The notes below the pieces were generated by a model. It was not told the DNA's origin, did no database searches, and was given only the letters and a program-made list of their open reading frames with translations. From the NCBI GenBank assembly GCA_029851415.1, contig CM056742.1, positions 133,722,715-133,786,714 of the forward strand: a stretch of DNA of 64,000 nucleotides, written 5' to 3'. The stretch comes from Eretmocerus hayati (taxonomy: Eukaryota > Arthropoda > Insecta > Hymenoptera > Aphelinidae). Every line of letters begins with the position of its first letter. The first letter of the stretch is position 1. A program made the translations under genes and the position numbers. This document shows positions 49,818 through 61,590 of this stretch, piece by piece.

Positions 49818-51535
49818 CCGATCGATCGCTGGGAACACCCAAAATCGATACAATACGAGGTCCGGAATGGGGTTTTTGTACGTTTTTTTGGAGGTTATGG
49901 GTCGGAGACCGATAAATACTGTCGGAAGATATTTACCGATTGGAAATATACACCCATATGATTTTTCGACCGGATCGATCGCTGGGAACACCCAAAATCG
50001 ATACATTAGAAGGTCCGGAATGGGGTTTTTGTACGTTGTTTGGAGGTTATGGGTCGGAAACCGATAAATACTGTCGGAAAATATTTTCCGAATGGAAATA
50101 TACACCCATATAATTTTTCGACCCGATCGATCGCTGGGAACACCCAAAATGGATACAATATCCGAAATGGGGTTTTTGTACGTTTTTTTGGAGGTTATGG
50201 CCAGGAGACCGGTGAATTCATCAGCATTATATTGTTACGTTGGAAATATATGCATATATATTTTTTCAACCCGATCGATTGCTGGGAACACCGAAAATCG
50301 ATACAATAGGAGGTCCGAAATGGGGTGTTTGTCCGTTTTTTTGGAGGTTATGGCCAAGAGACCGGTGTATACTTTCGGAATTAGTTGCTTGATGAAGGAT
50401 CGTACCACAGATTTTTTTTCGACCAGATCGGTTGCTGGGAAAACCTCGAAATGGGTCTCGGACTTCAAGCGATTATCACTTCTCTGTCGATTTTCTGGAG
50501 GTTATGGGTCGGAGACCGATAAATACTGTCGGAAAATATTTTCCGATTGGAAATATCCACCCATATAATTTTTCGACCCGATCAATCGCTGGGAACACCC
50601 AAAATCGATACAATAAAAGGTCCGAAATGGGGTTTTTGTACGTTTTTTTGGAGGTTATGGCCAGGAGACCGGTGAATTGATCAGCATTATATTGTTACGT
50701 TGGAAATATATGCATATATTTTATTTCAACCCGATCGATTGCTGGGAACACCGAAGATCGATACAATAGGAGGTCCGAAATGGGGTTTTTGTCCGTTTTT
50801 TTGGAGGTTATGGCCAAGAGACCGGTATATACTTTTGGAATTAGTTGCTCTATGGAGGATCGTACCACAGATTTTTTTTCGACCAGATCGGTTGCTGGGA
50901 AAACCTCGAAATGGGTCTCGGACTTCAAGCGATTATCACTTCTATGTCGATTTTCTGGAGGTTATGGGTCGGAGACCGATAAATACTGTCGGGAAATATT
51001 TCCCGATTGGGAATATACACCCATATAATTTTTCGATCCGATCGATCGCTGGGAATACCCAAAATGGATACAATAGAAGGTCCGAAATGGGGTTTTCGTA
51101 CGTTTTTTCGGAGATTATGGCCAGGAGACCGGTGGATTCATCAGCATTATATTGTTACGTTGGGAATATATGCATATATTTTATTTCAACCCGATCGATT
51201 GCTGGGAACACCGAAAATCAATACAATAGGAGGTCCGAAATGGGGTTTTTGTCCGTTTTTATGGAGGTTATGGCCAAGAGACCGGTGTATACTTTTGGAA
51301 TTAGTTGCTCGTTAAAGGATCGTACCACAGATTTTTTTTCGACCAGATCGGTTGCTGGGAAAACCTCGAAATGGGTGTTGGACTTCAAGCGATTATCACT
51401 TCTATGTCGACACTCTGGAGGTTATGGGTCGGAGACCGATAAATACTGTCGGAAAATATTTTCCCATTGGAAATATACACCCATATAATTCTTCGACCCG
51501 ATCGATCGCTGGGAACACCCAAAATCGATACAATA
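49818..51535 (+). repeat. 1,680-bp higher-order unit, copy 1
   Basis: Identical, as far as I can read, to 51498-53215 at an offset of exactly 1,680 bases (11 monomers). Differences reappear outside it: two substitutions just before 49818 and two just after 51535. Confidence 0.85.
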
Positions 51536-53215
51536 CGAGGTCCGGAATGGGGTTTTTGTACGTTTTTTTGGAGGTTATGGGTCGGAGACCGATAAATACT
51601 GTCGGAAGATATTTACCGATTGGAAATATACACCCATATGATTTTTCGACCGGATCGATCGCTGGGAACACCCAAAATCGATACATTAGAAGGTCCGGAA
51701 TGGGGTTTTTGTACGTTGTTTGGAGGTTATGGGTCGGAAACCGATAAATACTGTCGGAAAATATTTTCCGAATGGAAATATACACCCATATAATTTTTCG
51801 ACCCGATCGATCGCTGGGAACACCCAAAATGGATACAATATCCGAAATGGGGTTTTTGTACGTTTTTTTGGAGGTTATGGCCAGGAGACCGGTGAATTCA
51901 TCAGCATTATATTGTTACGTTGGAAATATATGCATATATATTTTTTCAACCCGATCGATTGCTGGGAACACCGAAAATCGATACAATAGGAGGTCCGAAA
52001 TGGGGTGTTTGTCCGTTTTTTTGGAGGTTATGGCCAAGAGACCGGTGTATACTTTCGGAATTAGTTGCTTGATGAAGGATCGTACCACAGATTTTTTTTC
52101 GACCAGATCGGTTGCTGGGAAAACCTCGAAATGGGTCTCGGACTTCAAGCGATTATCACTTCTCTGTCGATTTTCTGGAGGTTATGGGTCGGAGACCGAT
52201 AAATACTGTCGGAAAATATTTTCCGATTGGAAATATCCACCCATATAATTTTTCGACCCGATCAATCGCTGGGAACACCCAAAATCGATACAATAAAAGG
52301 TCCGAAATGGGGTTTTTGTACGTTTTTTTGGAGGTTATGGCCAGGAGACCGGTGAATTGATCAGCATTATATTGTTACGTTGGAAATATATGCATATATT
52401 TTATTTCAACCCGATCGATTGCTGGGAACACCGAAGATCGATACAATAGGAGGTCCGAAATGGGGTTTTTGTCCGTTTTTTTGGAGGTTATGGCCAAGAG
52501 ACCGGTATATACTTTTGGAATTAGTTGCTCTATGGAGGATCGTACCACAGATTTTTTTTCGACCAGATCGGTTGCTGGGAAAACCTCGAAATGGGTCTCG
52601 GACTTCAAGCGATTATCACTTCTATGTCGATTTTCTGGAGGTTATGGGTCGGAGACCGATAAATACTGTCGGGAAATATTTCCCGATTGGGAATATACAC
52701 CCATATAATTTTTCGATCCGATCGATCGCTGGGAATACCCAAAATGGATACAATAGAAGGTCCGAAATGGGGTTTTCGTACGTTTTTTCGGAGATTATGG
52801 CCAGGAGACCGGTGGATTCATCAGCATTATATTGTTACGTTGGGAATATATGCATATATTTTATTTCAACCCGATCGATTGCTGGGAACACCGAAAATCA
52901 ATACAATAGGAGGTCCGAAATGGGGTTTTTGTCCGTTTTTATGGAGGTTATGGCCAAGAGACCGGTGTATACTTTTGGAATTAGTTGCTCGTTAAAGGAT
53001 CGTACCACAGATTTTTTTTCGACCAGATCGGTTGCTGGGAAAACCTCGAAATGGGTGTTGGACTTCAAGCGATTATCACTTCTATGTCGACACTCTGGAG
53101 GTTATGGGTCGGAGACCGATAAATACTGTCGGAAAATATTTTCCCATTGGAAATATACACCCATATAATTCTTCGACCCGATCGATCGCTGGGAACACCC
53201 AAAATCGATACAATA
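51498..53215 (+). repeat. 1,680-bp higher-order unit, copy 2
   Basis: Second copy of the exact tandem duplication described at 49818-51535. Confidence 0.85.
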
Positions 53216-54088
53216 GAAGGTCCGAAATGGGGTTTTTGTACGTTTTTTTAGAGGTAATGGCCAGGAGACCTGTGAATTCATCAGCAATATATTGTTACGT
53301 TGGAAATATATGCATATTATTCTCTTCAACCCGATCGATTCCTGGGAACACCCAAAATCAATACAATAGGAGGTCCGAACTAGCGTTTTTGTCCGTTTTT
53401 TTGGAGGTTATGGCCAAGAGACCGGTGTATACTTTCGGAATCAGTTGCTTGATGAATGATCGTCCCACAGATTTTTTTCCGACCAGATCGGTTGCTGGGA
53501 AAACCTCGGAATGGGGCTCGGACTTCAAGCTATTATCACTTCTCTGTCGATTTTTTGGAGGTTATGGGTCGGAGACCGATAAATACTGTCGGAAAATATT
53601 TTCCGATTGGGAATATACACCCATATAGTTTTTCGACCCGATCGATCGCTGGGAACACCGAAAATCGATACAATAAACGTCCGAAATGGGGTTTTTGTAC
53701 GTTTTTCTGGAGGTTATGGCCAGGAGACCGGTGAATTCATCAGCATTATATTGTTACATTGGAAATATATGCATATAATTTTTTTCAATCCGATCGATTG
53801 CTGGGAACACCCAAAATCGATACAATAGGAGGTCCGAAATGGGGTTTTTGTCCGTTTTTTTGGAGGTTATGGCCAAGACACCGGTGGATACTTCCGGAAT
53901 CAAAAACTTGATGAAGGATCTTCACAGATTTTTTTTCGACCAGATCAGTTGCTGGGAAAACCTCGAAATGGGGCTCGGACCCCAAGCGATTATCACTTCT
54001 ATGTCGATTTTTTGGAGGTTATGGGTCGGATACCGATGAATACTCTCGGACAATGTTTTCCGATTGGGTATATACACCCATATAATTT

Positions 54089-54125
54089 ATTATTTATTTA
54101 TTTATTTATTCTTTATTCATTTTTT
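54089..54125. repeat. Centre of the foldback: TATT-rich junction
   Basis: A run of TTATT and TTTA units where the array switches orientation. The two arms meet at different points of the monomer, so the centre is not a perfect palindrome. Confidence 0.75.
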
Positions 54126-57100
54126 GGGTATATAACCCCATTTCGGACCTCCTATTATATCGATTTTGGGTGTTCCCAGCAATCGATCTGGTTGAAAAAA
54201 AATATATGCATATATTTCCAATGTAACAATATAATGCTGATGAATTCACCGGTCTCTTGGCCATAACCTCCAAAAAAAACGTACAAAAACCCCATTTCGG
54301 ACCTTCTATTGTATCGATTTAGGGTGTTCCCAGCGATCGATCGGGTCGAAAAATTATATGGGTGGATATTTCCAATCGGAAAATATTTTCCGACAGTATT
54401 TATCGGTCTCCGACCCATAACCTCCAGAAAATCGACAGAGAAGTGATAATCGCTTGAAGTCCGAGACCCATTTCGAGGTTTTACCCAGCAACCGATCTGG
54501 TCGAAAAAAAATCTGTGGTACGATCCTTCATCGAGCAACTAATTCCAAAAGTAAACACCGGTCTCTTGGCCATAACCTCCAAAAAACGGACAAAAACCCC
54601 ATTTCGGACCTCCTATTATATCGATTTTCGGTGTTCCCAGCAATCGATCTGGTTGGAAAAAATTATATGCATATATTACCAACGTAACAATATAATGCTA
54701 ATGAATTCAACGGTCTCCTGGCCATTACCTCCAAAAAAACGTACAAAAACCCCATTTCGGACCTTCTATTGTATCGATTTTGGGTGTTCCTAGCAATCGA
54801 TCGGGTCGAAAAGTCATATGGGTGTATATTTTCAATCGGAAAATATTTTCCGACAGTATTTATCGGTCTCCGACCCATAACCTCCAGAAATGCGACAGAG
54901 AAGTGATAAGCGCTTGAAGTCCGAGACCCATTTCGAGGTTTTCCCAGCAACCGATCTGGTCGAAAAAAAATCTGTGGTACGATCCTTCATCAAGCAACTA
55001 ATTCCAAGAGTATACACCAGTCTCTTGTCCATAACCTCCAAAAAACGGACAAAAACCCCATTTCGGACCTCCTATTGTATCGATTTTCGGTGTTCCCAGC
55101 AATCGATCTGGTTGAAGAAAATTATATGCATATATTTCCAACGTAACAATATAATGCTGATGAATTCAACGGTCTCCTGGCCATTACCTCCAAAAAAACG
55201 TACAAAAACCCCATTTCGGACCTTCTATTGTATCGATTTTGGGTGTTCCCAGCAATCAATCGGGTCGAAAAGTCATATGGGTGTATATTTTCAATCGGAA
55301 AATATTTTCCGACAGTATTTATCGGTCTCCGACCCATAACCTCCAGAAAATCGACAGAGAAGTGATAATCGCTTGAAGTCCGAGACCCATTTCGAGGTTT
55401 TCCCAGCAACCGATCTGGTCGAAAAAAAATCTGTGGTACGATCCTTCATCGAGCAACTAATTCCAAAAGTATACACCGGTCTCTTGGCCATAACCTCCAA
55501 AAACGGACAAAAACCCCATTTCGGACCTCCTATTGTATCGATTCTCGGTGTTCCCAGCAATCGATCGGGTTGAAAGAAAATATATGCATAGATTTCCAAC
55601 GTAACAATATAATGCTGATGAATTCACCGGTCTCCTGGCCATTACCTCCAAAAGAACGTACAAAAACCCCATTTCGAACCTTTTATTGTATCGATTTTGG
55701 GTGTTCCCAGCAATCGATCGGGTCGAAAAGTCATATGGGTGTATATTTCCAATCGGAAAATATTTTCCGACAGTATTTATCGGTCTCCGACCCATAACCT
55801 CCAGAAAATCGACATAGAAGTGATAACCGCTTGAAGTCCGACCCATTTCGAGGTTTTCCCAGCAACCGATCTGGTCGAAAAAAAATCTGTGGTACGATCC
55901 TTCATCGAGCAACTAATTCCAAAAGTATACACCGGTCTCTTGGCCATAACCTCCAAAAACGGACAAAAACCCCATTTCGGACCTCCTATTGTATCGATTT
56001 TCGGTGTTCCCAGCAATCGATCTGGTTGAAAAAAATTATATGCATATATTTCCAACGTAACAATATAATGCTGATGAATTCAACGGTCTCCTGGCCATTA
56101 CCTCCAAAAAAACGTACAAAAACCCCATTTCGGACCTTCTATTGTATCGATTTTGGGTGTTCCCAGCAATCGATCGGGTCGAAAAGTCATATGGGTATAT
56201 ATTTCCAATCGGAAAATATTTTCCGACAGTATTTATCGGTCTCCGACCCATAACCTCCAGAAAATCGACATAGAAGTGATAACCGCTTGAAGTCCGACCC
56301 TTTTCGAGGTTTTCCCAGCAACCGATCTGGTCGAAAAAAAATCTGTGGTACGATCCTTCATCGAGCAACTTATTCCAAAAGTATACACCGGTCTCTTGGC
56401 CATAACCTCCAAAAACGGACAAAAACCCCATTTCGGACCTCCTATTGTATCGATTTTGGGTGTTCCCAGCAATCGATCGGGTTGCAAAAAAATATATGCA
56501 TATATTTCCAACGTAACAATATAATGCTGATGAATTCACCGGTCTCCTGGCCATAACCTCCAAAAAAACGTACAAAAACCCCATTTCGGACCTTCTATTG
56601 TATCGATTTTGGGTGTTCCCAGCGATCGATCGGGTCGAAAAATTATATGGGTGTATATTCCCATTCGGGAAATATTTTCCGACAGTCTTCATCGGACTCC
56701 GACCCATAACCTCCAGAACATCGACATAGAAGTGATAATCGCTTGAAGTCCGAGACCCATTTCGAGGTATTCCCAGCAACCGATCTGTTCGAAAAAAAAT
56801 CTGTGGTACGATCCTTCATTAAGCCACTAATTCCGAAAGTATACACCGGTCTCTTGGCCATAACCTCCGAAAAAACGGACAAACACCCCATTCCGGACCT
56901 CCTATTGTATCGATTTTCGGTGTTCCCAGCAATCGATCGGGTTGAAAAAAAATATATGCATATATTTCCAACGTAACAGTATAATGCTGATGAATTCACC
57001 GGTCTCCTGGCCATAACCTCCAGAAAAACGTACAAAAACCCCATTTCGGACTCTCTATTGTATCGATTCTGGGTGTTCCCAGCGATCGATCCGGTCGAAA

Positions 57101-57640
57101 AATTATATGGGTGTATATTTCCAATCGGAAAATATTTTCCGACAGTATTAATCGGTCTCCGACCCATATACTCCAAAAGAACGTACAAAAACCCCATTTC
57201 GGACTCTCTATTGTATCCATTTTGGGTGTTCCCAGCGATCGATCGGGTCGAAAAATCATATGGGTGTATATTTCCAATCGGAAAATATTTTCCGATAGTA
57301 TTCATCGGTTTCGACCCATAACCTCCAAAAATACGTACAAAAACCCCATTTCGGACTCTCTATTGTATCCATTTTGGGTGTTCCCAGCGATCGATCGGGT
57401 CGAAAAATTATACGGGTGTATATTCCCAATCGGAAAATATTTTCCGATAGCATTCATCGGTTTCCGACCCATAACCTCCAAAAAAACGTACAAAAACCCC
57501 ATTCCGGACCCTCTATTGTATCGATTTTGGGTGTTCCCAGCGATCGATCCGGTCGAAAAATTATATGGGTGTATATTCCCAATCGGAAAATATTTTCCGA
57601 CAGTATTTATCGGTCTCCGACCCATAACCTCCAAAAAATC
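54126..57640 (-). repeat. Satellite array, right arm (about 23 monomers of 153 bp)
   Basis: Same monomer types as the left arm, in reverse orientation. The landmark CCATAACCTCC recurs every 150-155 bases. Monomers next to the right end are nearly all of the GTCGGAGACCG type, as next to the left end. Confidence 0.9.
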
Positions 57641-57689
57641 GACATAGATGTGAAAATCGCTCGAATTCTGAGCCCCATTTCCAGGTCTT

Positions 57690-57952
57690 CCCAGCAACCG
57701 ATCTGGTCGGAAAAAATTCGGTGGTGTATCTTTCGACTCCTTCGACAAAACTGGTGACTTTCCACCGGTCTCCGGCTAGTAGTTACCGAGAAAAAAAATT
57801 ATTTGATACAAAAACCTTTTTTTAGGCATGATTTAAACCTCGGACTGGAATTCTGAACATTCCATCGTGTTCCTGAGGAAATTTCCGAACAAATAGAGCA
57901 AAAAAAAAAATTCGATCCATGATCGATCAAAACTTCACTGACATAATATATT
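57690..57952 (-). repeat. Right terminal inverted repeat of the giant foldback
   Basis: Reverse complement of the left terminal segment, with only scattered substitutions and one-base differences in the A and T tracts. It ends CACTGACATAATATATT. Confidence 0.85.
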
Positions 57953-58925
57953 GCAATAATACGCCTGCAAAAAATCAGCTCCAACCTCGTCCTTTCATTC
58001 TAGTAAGATTCTTCGCGCTGAACACAGATACATATACACACACATGAGCATAAATCTAGAGAAATTCATCAACAACAATTCTCCATAATGAAATTTGCCG
58101 AAGAGCCAAGGTATTGCTCATACAGATAGAGCTTCACCCATTGAATGTCCAAGCACATTATACCTTCTACTCCAGCATCATCGCCGTCAGATATAAGCCG
58201 CAAGGGCTGCAGCTAACCTATACTTACGTATTATGCCTCGAGCTTTATTTGTAGCTCTATATATTAGATTTGATACAGTAAAACACTGTCGCATGGTGCG
58301 AGGATAATTAATAGTCACATGGATGCGGGTAAGGTGGACGGCTTTTCTCTCTCCCTCTTGCGACTCACACTTGCAAATTTAACGAGCGCCCTGTCACGCC
58401 GATAAAACTGGACCGTATAAGCCACCGATGAAATACCTCTAAGCCGCATGGAAAGCAACGACGATGACGGTACTGTGTTCTGTAGCTGGTGAACTAAGCC
58501 TTGAATGCAAACAGAAGGTAAAAGCTTTACATCGCGGGGAGAATTTTACGATGTGGCCGAGCTTACAGGTCGCAAGTGCTGGAAATTTTGCGAAATCTTT
58601 CAATTTCGCTTCGAGTGTAGGTAGTGATTAGTTTGGATTTGATGAGTTTTGCGAGGAATGGCGAGAAGATTATGGAAGGCGTGTTAATCAGTTTTGATAG
58701 ATGGAGTCAAAAATTTTGGTTTGGAAGTATGGTGCATGTCGTGATATCAAAATTTTTTTCGTTGCAATTTTTGACGATCGTTCTTCAAATAAGTTGCTTT
58801 TTTTATTTAGATTCTGGTTGTATGTATATCCCTATTGTTCAAACGAAGCAGATTATCTCTTCTCAGATTCGGAAAATATATCAACAATTATCTTGATTCT
58901 AGAATTCTTACGAGGAAATCGTTTC
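57953..58925. other. Intergenic sequence, no gene seen
   Basis: Between the giant foldback and the next foldback. A GC-richer part at 58080-58560 is followed by AT-rich sequence with overlapping 87-90 codon frames that I cannot support. Confidence 0.45.
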
Positions 58926-59251
58926 AGATTTGGGTCACGCATTTGTCTGAGACTTTGGAAATAGTGTCTTCCCAATAATAGAAAGAAATTGAGCCCAAAA
59001 TTATAGACCTAGTCGCTCAAGCGTTTCCGAGCTACAGTCTATGATCTATGCATTAATGTATACCTAAATTACCGTACAAAAATCATGAATGCTAAGATAA
59101 AATTCCTTCTTCCTCCGAGAGTCAATAAGTCGGACCCAGATGGACTTGATAGAATTAATGGAGAGAAAAAACATTTCGGAGAAGAAAAAAAATGCTAACT
59201 CTCAGTGCTTCTCGATTTTTCTCCGGACAATTCCTGATGACACAAACAATA

Positions 59252-60813
59252 GGGGAGAGTGGGGCGAATTAGGACAGAGGCGAATTAGGACAAGCTAGAT
59301 AGCTCGGTTGTGGGTGAGTCTAGGCTTCGGCCGCGTGAAAACGTTTTCAATACTATCACAGACAATAGTTTTTATTGCGGTTAGACCTCCCGAAACGATA
59401 CCGGGAGTCCTCGCTGACGTTGGGATGCTTTTTGAGGGCCTTACGCGGTTTATTTCGCAAATGCAAGATTACACGCTGCTTCTGCAAAAGTGGGTCGGCT
59501 TAATCGCCATTTGGTGGTCAAAAACTACGTCACAAAACAAAGATTTTGAGCCGCCGTGGGTCGAAATCGACCCACAAGGAGAGTCCAAGGGGTTCGCGAG
59601 CTGGATCTGGCCGAAACTCTGGGAATCATCTCCTTTTGGTACCAAAAAATGATACCCAAAACCGCAGAGTCTAACGCTCAAGCGTTTCCGAGCTACCGAC
59701 TAGAACCTATATGCATTACAGTACATCTATACATGTGGGGAAATGGTATATATAGATATACTGTAATGCATGGGTTGGGGCCTGTAGCTCGGAAACGCTT
59801 GAGCGTTAGAATTTTCGGCTTTGGGTATCATCTTTTGGGGCCAGGAGGAGATGATTCCCAGAGTTTCAGCCAGATCCAGCTCCCGAACCCCTTGGGCTCC
59901 CCTTGCCAGTTGAACCCAAGTTATCGCAATATTGCGAAAAAACGCTTGGGGGCAAATTAGGACAAAGTGGACCGGACGAATTAGGACAATGCTAAATCCC
60001 ATCTAAAATCGGTGGACCGATCGCGTGCCCATGTTTTTCGAGTCGCGCATGCGTGACTCGAAAAACATGGGCAGTTTTTCGAAGCGCGGGAGGTTGAGGA
60101 TTAGTTAGGTGATTGAAAATGGGTGAGAAAATGAAGTTACGACTCACGATGTCCAATGGCCGTCTTAAGAGTCGGATTAGAAGTCAGAAGTCGCTTTCAA
60201 CGTTTACGAAGCGAGTGCTCGTTTTACGCATTTATACTCTCGCATTCGCTGATATTGGATTGAATGTCGCCCCCTATTATTTGGATCGTTGACTTAAGGT
60301 GAGTAAGGGTACCTCCAATATGAAGAAAAACGAATGAAAGTCGTCTCTTAGAAGCTGCGAGTCGATTGCTGATTGCTGAAGACGACAGCGCACAAATAGA
60401 GTGCCTATTCCAATAATGTTAAGAAATGATGTAAAAATGACCCACTTGTTGAGGCTCTGGGAGGATGTAGAAGTTGCGGACGGGTTTCCCTATTGATTTT
60501 GGGTTATCACCACATGTTTTGGTGAGCAAATGTGACCCGAGTAGGCGAAGGATATTGCAGTATACCTCGATTTTCAAAGGCTGTCCTAATTTGCCCCCAA
60601 AACTGTCCTAAAGCGCCCTCAAACGCGGGGCGAATTTGGACAGATTTTTTTTTTCAACTTCAAGAAAAAGTATGAAAGCAGTGACTTAGGGGTCTGAAAT
60701 ATTTTTTTACAATCTATTCAATAGTTGAACGTCAGGTCCCATAGCGCGCCTAGTCCCAAGTATCGTCAGATAGCCCCACTGCAAAACCTGTCCTAATTCG
60801 CCCCACTCTCCCC
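59252..60813. mobile_element. TA-flanked nonautonomous element, 1,562 bp
   Basis: Terminal inverted repeats of about 26 bases beginning GGGGAGAGTGGGGCGAATTA at both ends, flanked by TA on each side, as in Tc1/mariner-type insertions. The CGAATTAGGACA motif recurs near both ends and internally. No transposase frame is seen; frames of 114 and 134 codons lie in the internal hairpin region. Confidence 0.8.
59555..59925. repeat. Long internal hairpin of the TA element
   Basis: Arms of about 180 bases around a centre near 59738-59745. CTCAAGCGTTTCCGAGCTAC (59673) pairs with GTAGCTCGGAAACGCTTGAG (59783), and ACTCTGGGAATCATCTCC (59616) pairs with GGAGATGATTCCCAGAGT (59846). Transcription through it would give a stable long hairpin RNA. 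Confidence 0.8.
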
Positions 60814-61590
60814 TACTGATGGACCCAACTGATCAAGTGCAAGGATTGATGAAATCGCAAGATTTTATATGAAAATGATTCTTTCCACTCTACTAACGTA
60901 TCATTCAGACGCGATTGGACATGAAGCAATTTTGCAAAAACCATCTGAAAGGACGCAAAAACTCCCATTCGCAATGATTCCTTGATTATTTTTCACGTCG
61001 TGCGAGCATAAGCGTAAGATCTCTCAAAATAGCCGGATTCTCAGATTTTCAATGAAGAACGCTGAGAAACAGTGAAAAACTATAGTTTTGGCTACCTTGA
61101 AAAATCTCACTTTTTTGCTCGCATGACCTAAAAAATAATCACAGAATCATCGCGAATGGAATTATTTTTGCTCTTGGAGATGATTTTTGCAAAATTGCTT
61201 CATCTCTAATTGCGCCTGAATGACACATCGGTAGAATGGGGGAAATTATATTTACAAATTCTTGCAATTTCATCAGTTATTTTAATCATTAGGAATGGTC
61301 TAGAAAAGAACCGAAAAGCACTGAAAGTTAGCGTTTTTGCTTCACTTTGAGATGATTAACTTTACATTTGCCTATGTTCATCTGGGTACGACTTACTGAC
61401 TAGAAAAAATGTTCATCCCGGTGTTCACAAATTTTTGTACGGTACTGTATTTAGATCACTTTTTGGCATGGGCCCATATGGGCAATGGTAATTTCGTAGT
61501 TCGCAGTTCGAAAACTTTATAATTCTGGATAATATTTTTTGATGCTGAATGGAGAATATTCACAAAGTTTCAGTTTATGTGACCCGGATC

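Larger units (their letters stand above)
49740..54088 (+). repeat. Satellite array, left arm (about 28 monomers of 153 bp)
   Basis: The GGAGGTTATGG landmark recurs every 148-154 bases. Three monomer types follow each other, giving a period of about 460: one with GTCGGAGACCGATAAATACT and the palindrome CGGAAAATATTTTCCG, one with CCAGGAGACCGGTGAATTCA and AAATATATGCATATATTT, and one with CCAAGAGACCGGTGTATAC. All share the ATCGCTGGGAACACC and GAAATGGGGTTTTTGT blocks. Confidence 0.9.
49417..57952. mobile_element. Giant foldback structure (8.5 kb) built of satellite monomers
   Basis: The two ends are long terminal inverted repeats. Inward from the left, AATATATTATGTCAGTGAAG; the right end read inward is identical. 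About 260 bases of each end are unique terminal sequence. Between them are about 50 monomers of about 153 bp, in one orientation up to about 54088 and in the other from about 54126. The outermost AATATATT is self-complementary, so it could be either part of the terminal repeat or an 8 bp target duplication. Drosophila FB elements have this general design of inverted repeats made of tandem subunits. No transposase is seen. Open frames of up to 262 codons across the array follow from the multiple-of-three monomer length. Confidence 0.8.
58930..61590. mobile_element. Second diverged foldback, interrupted by a TA element
   Basis: The left arm is 58930-59250 plus 60816-61010, and the right arm is 61115-61590 in inverted orientation. 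Matching landmarks: ATTTGGGTCAC with GTGACCCGGAT; TCGGACCCAGATGGAC with TTCATCTGGGTACGA; GCTAACTCTCAGTGCTT with AGCACTGAAAGTTAGC; and GAAGCAATTTTGC with GCAAAATTGCTTC. The loop is about 61011-61114. The interruption at 59250 falls inside the left arm, and the arm continues after it, so the inserted element is younger. Confidence 0.7.

Noticed and set aside
49417..57952. CRISPR-like array interpretation of the satellite
   Set aside because: The 153-bp units are contiguous with no unique spacers, the structure is palindromic, and the context is a eukaryotic nucleus.
59308..59960. Frames of 114 and 134 codons as a possible transposase
   Set aside because: They contain no DDE/D or helix-turn-helix signature and lie across the hairpin arms of a nonautonomous element.
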